From contig NZ_CP038033.1 in assembly GCF_004421105.1 (NCBI RefSeq), forward strand, positions 1 to 64,000: 64,000 bases of DNA. Direction: 5' to 3'. The notes beneath the pieces are model-generated. The model saw nothing but the letters and a program-made list of their open reading frames with translations. It had not been told where the DNA came from and ran no database searches. This document shows, piece by piece, positions 58,509 to 64,000 of this stretch; positions within the stretch are counted from its first letter, which is position 1, and each line of letters opens with the position of its first letter. The position numbers and the translations under genes were made by a program. This DNA is from Nitrosococcus wardiae (GTDB lineage: Bacteria; Pseudomonadota; Gammaproteobacteria; Nitrosococcales; Nitrosococcaceae).

Positions 58509-58775
58509 ATGGAAAATTTAATACCCTCAGATTTACTTCCCTATATACTCATTGTTTTTGTTCTCGGCGTAATTATTGGGATTTTCTCTCGTCGTTTTTT
58601 ATGGGGCTTTATCGCACCGCTTCTTGCCGCCGTTTTTTTTTATGGGGTTGAGTCCGGCAGCCTTGTGGGGTTCGCCTATGCCCTATTTCTCGTTATGACG
58701 CCACCTCTAATACTCGCTTCAGGAGTCGGTGCCTGGCTCGGCATAAACATTTCCAAAAAACTTCAAAATAGATAG
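58509..58775 (+). CDS. Small hydrophobic membrane protein
   Basis: An 88-residue protein, almost entirely hydrophobic, with about three membrane segments (13-27, 32-50, 54-78) and a basic tail. Not assigned to a family. It is divergent from the RNase T2 gene and has no partner on its strand. No strong ribosome binding site is seen before the ATG, so the start is uncertain. Confidence 0.5.
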   Translation: MENLIPSDLLPYILIVFVLGVIIGIFSRRFLWGFIAPLLAAVFFYGVESGSLVGFAYALFLVMTPPLILASGVGAWLGINISKKLQNR

Positions 58776-59154
58776 GCGAAATACTCACCAGACAGGTATT
58801 CCTTCGGTTCAGGAGGGTGGTGTTCCGGTTTGAACAGTACTTTTTCCCGTATCTAGTGGAGCTTCTTGCCGCCCGGAAACTTAAGGCTGTTGATCCGGTG
58901 ATTTAAGAATGCGGTCGGTTTCGCACGGCTCAACCGCTACTACAAGCCGGCAAGTAGCGTGCGCTGGGCACACGGGGAGGAATCACCTGCTGGGATAAAA
59001 GGCCAGGAGGAACAACTCCTCATACCCATTTAACCAAAGAATACAATCTATTCTCGTCTACGCTTCCGAGAACATCGCCTATCTTCTAAAGACCATCCAT
59101 GCCACTCATAATTAAAACCTAACAAACTCACCGGCTACTATTATGCATTACTTG
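58776..59154. other. Intergenic region with a possible gene relic
   Basis: A stretch at about 58800-58905 reads on the plus strand as protein-like sequence (FFPYLVELLAARKLKAVDPVI) and then stops. It might be a transposase remnant, but I cannot name a family. The remainder shows no gene. Confidence 0.3.
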
Positions 59155-59170
59155 ATTATGGTACCATAAT
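59155..59170. promoter_or_regulatory. Palindromic operator before the toxin-antitoxin pair
   Basis: ATTATGGTACCATAAT is a perfect 16-bp palindrome 33 bp before the antitoxin start. Ribbon-helix-helix antitoxins of FitA type bind such inverted repeats to repress their own operon. Binding is inferred from position and symmetry. Confidence 0.6.
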
Positions 59171-59203
59171 GAAACCATTAATATGGATTGGAGCATTTTC
59201 AAT

Positions 59204-59446
59204 ATGCCCACACTGACCATAAAAAACATCCCAGATGATTTATACAATGCGTTGAAACATATTGCAGAACAGCACCATAGGAGCATCAACAGCGAAGTCA
59301 TTGTTTGTCTGAAAAAAACACTATTGCCTAGCCGTATCTCTCCAAATGAGAGACTCCAGAATATCCAATCTCTACGCTCCCAGATAACACCTGGAGTGAT
59401 TTCAACAGAGGAGATAGATCAAGCGATTAATGAAGGCAGGCCATGA
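59204..59446 (+). CDS. FitA-type ribbon-helix-helix antitoxin
   Basis: 80 residues from ATG at 59204, where GGAG lies 10 nt upstream; an ATG at 59183 lacks a site. The N-terminus (TLTIKNIPDDLYNALKHIAE) followed by HHRSINSEVIVCL is the Arc/FitA fold, which binds DNA as a dimer. The C-terminal part would block the toxin. The stop overlaps the toxin start (ATGA at 59443-59446). Confidence 0.85.
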   Translation: MPTLTIKNIPDDLYNALKHIAEQHHRSINSEVIVCLKKTLLPSRISPNERLQNIQSLRSQITPGVISTEEIDQAINEGRP

Positions 59447-59853
59447 TCGTTGCCGATACAAATGTTATTTCATCTCTGCTACTTCCCACACTATTTTCTG
59501 ATTCAGTGGATACACTGTACAGAATAGATCCCGTCTGGGCTGCCCCCTCTCTTTGGAAGAGTGAATTCAAAAATGTATTAACTCTTTACCTCAGAAAGGG
59601 CCTCATTACTCTTGAAAAGGCACTTCGACTCCAAGAGAATGCTGAATTGATGATGATAAATAATGAATTTGATGTACCTTCTCCTCATATCCTTGCGCTC
59701 GTAAATGAAAGCAAGTGTTCATCATACGATTGTGAATTTGTTGCACTTGCTCACCAGTTAAACACACCGCTCATAACCCAAGACAACAAATTGTTAAAAG
59801 AATTTCCCTCCATTGCTATTTCTATTTCTGAGTTTCTTGATAGAAAGTCCTAA
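59443..59853 (+). CDS. PIN-domain toxin, VapC/FitB type
   Basis: A 136-residue protein. The four PIN acidic positions can be picked out: Asp in VADTNVISSLL, Glu in WKSEFKNVL, Asp in SSYDCEFVALA and Asp in LITQDNKLL. These coordinate the metal for RNA cleavage. It is coupled to the antitoxin by a 4-bp overlap. Unlike the minus-strand array next to it, this pair lies on the plus strand and has its own operator. Confidence 0.9.
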   Translation: MIVADTNVISSLLLPTLFSDSVDTLYRIDPVWAAPSLWKSEFKNVLTLYLRKGLITLEKALRLQENAELMMINNEFDVPSPHILALVNESKCSSYDCEFVALAHQLNTPLITQDNKLLKEFPSIAISISEFLDRKS

Positions 59854-59938
59854 TGGGGCTATAGAAGATCCCCAAAATGCTTCATTTTTAGTGCTTTCAA
59901 AATCGTGCTTTTTTGGCATCCGAGTGAACATTCCTTAT

Positions 59939-60277
59939 TTATGCTAGCTTTGCACCATTAGGCACTTCGGTATCTGGCACTGCCAGTACAACCGCGCCAT
60001 CATCGCAGTGAAATCCCGTAACCAAACACTCAGACATGATTGGCCCTATTTGCTTGGGTGGAAAATTTACAACCGCCACCACCTGTTTACCAAACAATGA
60101 TCGCTTATCATAAAGATTGGTAATTTGTGCACTAGATTTCTTGATTCCTATTTCATCACCAAAATCCACTTTCAGCTTGAAAGCAGGTTTTCTTGCTTCA
60201 GGAAAGTCTTCAACCTCGACAATGGTCCCCACTCTCAGTTCAACTTTTTGAAAATCACTCCATTCAATAGGGTTCAT
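59939..60277 (-). CDS. CsaA-like tRNA-binding protein
   Basis: A 112-residue OB-fold protein. FQKVELRVGTIVEVEDFPEA, the KKSSAQIT segment and VNFPPKQIGPIMSECLV are the hallmarks of the EMAP-II/CsaA tRNA-binding domain. CsaA proteins are export-linked chaperones or tRNA binders. It lies 48 bp downstream of the acetyltransferase gene with no attC between, so the two could share one cassette or be ordinary chromosomal genes. Confidence 0.85.
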   Translation of the reverse strand: MNPIEWSDFQKVELRVGTIVEVEDFPEARKPAFKLKVDFGDEIGIKKSSAQITNLYDKRSLFGKQVVAVVNFPPKQIGPIMSECLVTGFHCDDGAVVLAVPDTEVPNGAKLA

Positions 60278-60325
60278 ATCAATTCCTAAATAGTTTGCAT
60301 GCCTTTCTCGTAGTTTCGCGGATAT

Positions 60326-60877
60326 TCATTCTCGCCAATGCTTTGGATTATTGAGGACATCAGCGCATATCACTTGCCCTTTAACATGCCCAATAACTCC
60401 CGGATGGAGTTCCTGGACCATCCAAGCATCGGAATTTTCAGGTGGAATTGGATACGGTGCGTCGAATCCTTTTATCCCAGCGGCGGAAAAGCCATACTTT
60501 AGATAATAGCCAGGATGTCCGAGTACAAATACTAGTTCAATACCCGCCGCCTTCAGTTGTTTGAGTCCTTCTTTGATAAGTCGACCTCCGATGCCCTGAT
60601 TTTGGTATTCTGGGTGCACCGATAGAGGAGCAAGAATTGCTGAGGGAACTAGCCGTTGAGAATGCTTAATTCTTACGTTCGTGAAAAGAATATGCCCGAC
60701 AACATGATCATTGACAGTTGCAACAAGGGACAATAATGGCTGGGCACTTGGATCTGCCAATAGATCGATAATAAGATCCGTGATCTCGTTTTCTTGCGCA
60801 GTGCCAAAGGCGGCAATCACAACAATCGAGATGCTCTGCCTATCCGATTCAAGCGCCTTCCGCACCTGTAAATTCAT
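60326..60877 (-). CDS. GNAT-family N-acetyltransferase
   Basis: 183 residues from ATG at 60877; the frame continues upstream but without homology. The acetyl-CoA site is VHPEYQNQGIGGRLIKEGL (about 95-113), followed by VFVLGHPGYYLKYGF. This resembles YhbS-like acetyltransferases. Substrate unknown. Such enzymes are common in integron cassettes. An attC-like region (60917-61050) separates it from the HicB gene. Confidence 0.85.
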   Translation of the reverse strand: MNLQVRKALESDRQSISIVVIAAFGTAQENEITDLIIDLLADPSAQPLLSLVATVNDHVVGHILFTNVRIKHSQRLVPSAILAPLSVHPEYQNQGIGGRLIKEGLKQLKAAGIELVFVLGHPGYYLKYGFSAAGIKGFDAPYPIPPENSDAWMVQELHPGVIGHVKGQVICADVLNNPKHWRE

Positions 60878-60916
60878 AAATAAACTCTTCCGGCAAAATG
60901 CCGGCTTACTTGAGAA

Positions 60917-61050
60917 GGCCAACCCATGACACACCTCCACTAGGCTACCTACACCTACTGTACGTCATTTCGTACGTACGAGGGAAGCGTCCCCTTTTTC
61001 TGCTTCAGCGGCACAGCTTTGCCTCGTCCGGCTGGAAGCGTTGGTTAGGT
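60917..61050 (-). repeat. Possible large attC-like site
   Basis: GTTAGGT (61044-61050) gives a full RYYYAAC box on the minus strand, overlapping the HicB stop as in other cassettes here. The far end is GGCCAAC (60917-60923), a weaker match. The arms pair poorly, so only the R'' end is convincing. Confidence 0.4.
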
Positions 61051-61275
61051 GATTTTCTCGGCCACATTCCTCCCAGCGGTAGGAGGTGGCAGTGGTTTTC
61101 CTTCCTGCTTCATATGCTCAATCCATTCATCTACGATATTACAAAGCTCTGCGTAGACTTGTGCTTCGTCGGGGCCATGACAACATGGACCGATGATGCC
61201 TGGACATTGACCAACAAAGCTTTCGTCTTCATCAGACCATTCCACGATTTTGATATACCGGGCACTTTCTTTCAT
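61045..61275 (-). CDS. HicB-family antitoxin
   Basis: A 76-residue protein. IVEWSDEDESFVGQCPGIIG matches the partial RNase H-like HicB fold, and the CCHGPDEAQVYAELCNIVDEWIEH helix continues it. No DNA-binding C-terminal domain, so it is a minimal antitoxin. It overlaps the toxin gene by 4 bp. Confidence 0.8.
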   Translation of the reverse strand: MKESARYIKIVEWSDEDESFVGQCPGIIGPCCHGPDEAQVYAELCNIVDEWIEHMKQEGKPLPPPTAGRNVAEKIT

Positions 61276-61460
61276 TGCTGTAACTCTTGAATCCTTTGTT
61301 TCACCTCACGTTCTTGATAGGGCTTAGCGTCTGTACCGGGTTTTCCAGAGAGAGTGACGCGCATGCCTTTGGGGTGTTTAAAGTTCCTATGACTTCCCCT
61401 TGCGTAGACGCCCAATTTATAAAACGCACTCCCGTTGCAGATGGAGGGCTTAATGGTCAC
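61272..61460 (-). CDS. HicA-like toxin with altered N-terminus
   Basis: 62 residues from GTG at 61460. The C-terminal two-thirds (RGSHRNFKHPKG with the catalytic-type His, then SGKPGTDAKPYQEREV) are HicA-like. The first 20 residues do not look like the normal first helix and probably derive from the adjoining group II intron fragment. The toxin may therefore be truncated and inactive, although the coupling to hicB remains. Confidence 0.65.
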   Translation of the reverse strand: MTIKPSICNGSAFYKLGVYARGSHRNFKHPKGMRVTLSGKPGTDAKPYQEREVKQRIQELQQ

Positions 61461-61469
61461 GTGCCCACT

Positions 61470-61649
61470 GGCCCCGAGTACGTCACACCTCTTATTGGGT
61501 TCTTGCCCATCGCCCCGCGATTTTGCCTTGGGCTTCCTCCAGACCTCCCCTCACATGTTGGCCCTTGCCCTTTAGCTAACCTTCGGCTCTGCGAATACCT
61601 GGTATCGGGACTTTCACCCGACTAGTTAAGTGCCATGCCTGGCACACAC
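61470..61649 (-). ncRNA. Group II intron 5' fragment
   Basis: Read on the minus strand from about 61649 the DNA begins GTGTGCCAGGC and continues with CGGGTGAAAGTCCCG, TATTCGCAGAGCCGAAGG and TAGCTAAAGGGCAAGG. These are domain I features of bacterial class C group II introns that insert at attC sites. The insertion point is directly next to the attC at 61655-61718. No reverse transcriptase or 3' domains V/VI follow, so it is a truncated relic. Confidence 0.65.
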
Positions 61650-61654
61650 GTTTA

Positions 61655-61718
61655 GCGTAACCGGCCGGCTTTGGAGCGCCAGCGGAAAAGCCGGCCCGCG
61701 TTGACGCTTTTGTTAGAC
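61655..61718 (-). repeat. attC-like site carrying the intron insertion
   Basis: GTTAGAC (61712-61718) gives GTCTAAC on the minus strand, a full R'' box; the other end (GCGTAAC, 61655-61661) gives GTTACGC. Strong arms CCGGCCGGCTTT and AAAGCCGGCCCG pair around a short loop. It follows the Mrr-type gene by 10 bp. Confidence 0.8.
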
Positions 61719-61728
61719 GATATGCAGC

Positions 61729-62604
61729 TCACAGCTTGTGAAACCACTTCTTGTTCAAAGTTACCTTCTCGATCATTTCTGTATTGACGCCCAATCGGAA
61801 CTCTTTGAGTTTTTCGGCTAGCTCTTCCCCATCCACAAGGTCAATCGGGGGGGCGCCATCACGCGTTGCCTCCTTAATTGCAGCTGGGGTGAATGTACCG
61901 GTCGTGATAAAGAGGCCTTTATCTGCGCGACCAACCATTGCGCCCCTAAAATCGCGTATCTCTCCGGCTGAGACTGACCCTTGGTATTTCTTGCATTGAA
62001 ATATGACGTGAAATCTCATGAAGCCGTGAATTCGGGCAATTCCCCGACCATCGATTCCTCCATCACCGGTTCTACCCGTAACTTCAACCTGCACGAATCC
62101 AGACTCTCTCAGTAGCCGCTGAGTAAGCCGCTCAAAGGCATCGGGGGCGATCTCTTTTGTAAGCAGATGATAAAGTTCTTCATGCCACGAGTCGCTGTCA
62201 ACGCTGTCAATATTACTTAACTCAATCGATTCGCTTCGATTAGTCTTTCGGGCTTTTTGTCGAGATACTTTTTTGTCTGCCTCGCGTACCGTTTTCACCA
62301 CATCTTTAGGGTTTACCTTTCGCTTTTCGCGGGCAAGCGGTGTCAGGGCCCAGACGCCACGCGTAGAATTTTCCAGGAACCCGAACTTCTTCAGGTAGGT
62401 CCGAGCCCAAGCCATTCGATAACCTATCTCTGTCAGGTTGCTTTTCTCTGGATTGTGAGGCACGGAGGCCAGCTCGTCATCGATGTCCTGCATTTCAATG
62501 ACGGTCTCGTAGATTTCATCTATTGAACCTGATCCACCGAGCTCGAATAGCGCCTCCAGTAGCGGGTTCATTAGTGAATCGAATGTTGGCATTCGGTCTG
62601 ACAT
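61729..62604 (-). CDS. Mrr-type restriction endonuclease
   Basis: A 291-residue protein. The N-terminal winged helix (Mrr-N: about 1-95, with IGYRMAWARTYLKKFGFLE) is joined to a PD-(D/E)xK catalytic domain with GRTGDGGIDGRG and FQCKKYQG (about 185-210). Mrr enzymes cut modified DNA, so no methyltransferase partner is needed. The gene is flanked by attC-like sites on both sides, which makes it a clear cassette with a defence function. Confidence 0.92.
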   Translation of the reverse strand: MSDRMPTFDSLMNPLLEALFELGGSGSIDEIYETVIEMQDIDDELASVPHNPEKSNLTEIGYRMAWARTYLKKFGFLENSTRGVWALTPLAREKRKVNPKDVVKTVREADKKVSRQKARKTNRSESIELSNIDSVDSDSWHEELYHLLTKEIAPDAFERLTQRLLRESGFVQVEVTGRTGDGGIDGRGIARIHGFMRFHVIFQCKKYQGSVSAGEIRDFRGAMVGRADKGLFITTGTFTPAAIKEATRDGAPPIDLVDGEELAEKLKEFRLGVNTEMIEKVTLNKKWFHKL

Positions 62605-62621
62605 TCAGTACACCTTTATTC

Positions 62622-62714
62622 ACCTAACGCTTTGCATCACCGGCAGCAAAAAGCAGAGCGACGAGGTACGAGGAGCGGCGCTTTTTGCTGTCCGAGTGCA
62701 TGCGATTGTTAGGC
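62622..62714 (-). repeat. attC-like site
   Basis: Boxes ACCTAAC (62622-62628) and GTTAGGC (62708-62714) both match consensus. Long inner arms (CGGCAGCAAAAAGC and GCTTTTTGCTGTCCG) pair well. It is a close relative of the site at 9733-9819. The Mrr-type ATG lies 18 bp beyond its R' end. Confidence 0.9.
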
Positions 62715-62730
62715 TTATAATGAATCATTG

Positions 62731-63906
62731 CTACCAATCCATATTTGCAGCTCGATCAAATTCCCAGCTCAAGTGCTCTACAAGCTGTTCCATTTCATCC
62801 ACCGACTTCATAGCTGATGCATACGAGCCATCTTTGGCCATAGTCAGTATCAGCGGTAAATCACTTTCGATATACAGCTTAGCTGGTTCTCTTTCTTCCG
62901 CCCAAAAGAACAAGATAAACCTTTCAATGAAGGCTATCACGTCTTCTTCATTGAACCCAAGATCACCGTAGAATGAAAAACGACTGGTTCCCTTTTGGTG
63001 CGGTAGTAGCAGCGGAACCGCGCCTGCCCCAGAATGAAAGCTACAAGCTTCACTATTCTTGCCAAACGCTCCATGGGCCATGTAGTTTCTTAACTGCCTT
63101 TTTACTACTACTAATTGGTCGTAGAATTCTTTAGCCGTTCTTTTATTGATATCTATCGCGGCCTTGAATTTGTTAGCCCACTCATTGTCTGCCAAGTCCG
63201 CCACATCTTCGCCAGTAACTGCCCTTCCATTCAAAGTGGCGCAATGAGTGAATACATGCTCAGTCCAGCTAAAAAACGAATCAATTGCTGATAGAGCTAA
63301 CCATTCAGCATTTCTTCTTAGCTCAAAATTTGGCATATGAATTGAAGTATTACCCCCTTCATGCTTGGTGATAATTCGCTCCTCAGCTCGCTCCTTAGCC
63401 TCACGGCTTAGTTCTCTATACCTCTCCAAGAAGTACTGAAGCTTTTCAAACAGGCGCCGATGATGGTTTTTTACATTCAGCTTTGATTCCTTTGCTGCTT
63501 CTTGGGCTAGCCATTCAAAATAAGGTCTTGCTAATTTCACACCCTTGTGGATTCTTTTAACAATCTCCTTTGCTTCGCATTCTTGGCTCTTGGCATCATG
63601 CGCAAACACACCAACACCAAATTTTCTATGCTCAATGAGAAATGCCACGCCATTGAAATCGATTGGCACTGACCATGAGATTTTTTCAAATTGACCGAGA
63701 TTCTTAAAACCGAGCAGTTCTACCAACAAGAAATAACAAAGGTAATACTCTGGCAAAGAACGACCTGTATCCGTTCTTTGGGCGTTGAACAGGAATTTGT
63801 CTTCTGCCTTTGTCTGGTCAGTAATTGGCGCAATAGGAGATATAGCCTTCAACACCTTATCCTTAAGGTCAGCCACATCATTTAGAAATTGGTACGTCTT
63901 TGCCAT
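62731..63906 (-). CDS. Large HEPN-like cassette protein
   Basis: 391 residues from ATG at 63906, chosen because an attC box (GTTAGGC on the minus strand, 63919-63925) lies just upstream; a start at 63942 would run through that box. Helical throughout; QLRNYMAHGAFG near residue 280 has the R-x4-H motif of HEPN ribonucleases. No other domain recognised. Its position in the array next to an Mrr-type nuclease suggests defence, which is inference. Confidence 0.7.
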   Translation of the reverse strand: MAKTYQFLNDVADLKDKVLKAISPIAPITDQTKAEDKFLFNAQRTDTGRSLPEYYLCYFLLVELLGFKNLGQFEKISWSVPIDFNGVAFLIEHRKFGVGVFAHDAKSQECEAKEIVKRIHKGVKLARPYFEWLAQEAAKESKLNVKNHHRRLFEKLQYFLERYRELSREAKERAEERIITKHEGGNTSIHMPNFELRRNAEWLALSAIDSFFSWTEHVFTHCATLNGRAVTGEDVADLADNEWANKFKAAIDINKRTAKEFYDQLVVVKRQLRNYMAHGAFGKNSEACSFHSGAGAVPLLLPHQKGTSRFSFYGDLGFNEEDVIAFIERFILFFWAEEREPAKLYIESDLPLILTMAKDGSYASAMKSVDEMEQLVEHLSWEFDRAANMDW

Positions 63907-63918
63907 TGCTGATTTAAA

Positions 63919-64000
63919 GCCTAACAGAAACTTTCTAGCCATAAGAAGTTGATACTTTACTCAGTATGGCCTTAATTATCCAGCAACAACAACAAGTTAT
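63919..64000 (-). repeat. attC-like site cut by the window end
   Basis: GCCTAAC at 63919-63925 is the R' box on the minus strand. GCCATA/TATGGC arms at about 63969 and 63940 may pair. The opposite box is not visible within the window. Confidence 0.4.

Noticed and set aside
1-64000. CRISPR arrays, rRNA and tRNA genes
   Set aside because: No regularly spaced repeats and no rRNA or cloverleaf sequence noticed on either strand.

Overview
The window looks like a chromosomal stretch of a gammaproteobacterium. The Yej-type peptide ABC operon, ABC-F protein, RNase T2, di-haem peroxidase and CsaA-like protein fit this. A Chromatiales member such as Nitrosococcus is possible, but no marker gene (rRNA, tRNA, amo) is present and that name is inference. 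Base quality seems uneven: single-base run-length differences break many reading frames.

Island (1-21194). An integrative element of about 18 kb (3131-21194) ends in the last 23 bp of pcm. It carries integrase, an AlpA-like regulator, a prim-pol/DUF3987 replication protein and a palindromic repeat cluster that could be an origin. Its cargo is a methyltransferase/HNH restriction pair, an ImmA/IrrE protease with a membrane partner, and a run of minus-strand genes separated by attC-like sites, that is, an integron-type cassette array with no integron integrase in view. The integrase end is present a second time at 1-3130 and differs from the other copy only by indels. The junction at 3108-3131 has the layout expected of a tandem copy or of the circular (attP) form.

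Core segment (21172-31221). A lipoprotein isoaspartyl methyltransferase lies downstream of yejBE-x-yejF. A divergent group follows: two small conserved genes, an FHA-sigma54 activator and a TolC/NodT-type outer-membrane lipoprotein.

Phospho-signalling and export locus (26.8-51.0 kb). FHA proteins, a Hanks-type kinase, a PP2C phosphatase, two sigma54 activators, a caspase-like protease, a vWA-FHA membrane protein and an autotransporter-type barrel surround a type I export cassette: HlyD, a PpiC-like foldase and a cyclic-nucleotide-binding C39-peptidase ABC transporter. A 66-residue peptide with a double-glycine leader lies nearby and is the best cargo candidate. I infer a phosphorylation-controlled, possibly cyclic-nucleotide-gated peptide secretion system. 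In this sequence six of its genes are interrupted, by eight frameshifts and three in-frame stops, whereas flanking genes are intact; this is either decay or poor consensus.

Right part (51.1-64 kb). An RND/adaptor gene relic, di-haem peroxidase, membrane metalloprotease, DUF2202 ferritin-like protein, ABC-F, DUF2141 and RNase T2 come first. A FitAB/VapBC-type pair follows, then a second minus-strand attC-bearing array (CsaA-like, GNAT, HicAB, Mrr-type nuclease, HEPN-like protein) holding the 5' piece of a group II intron.
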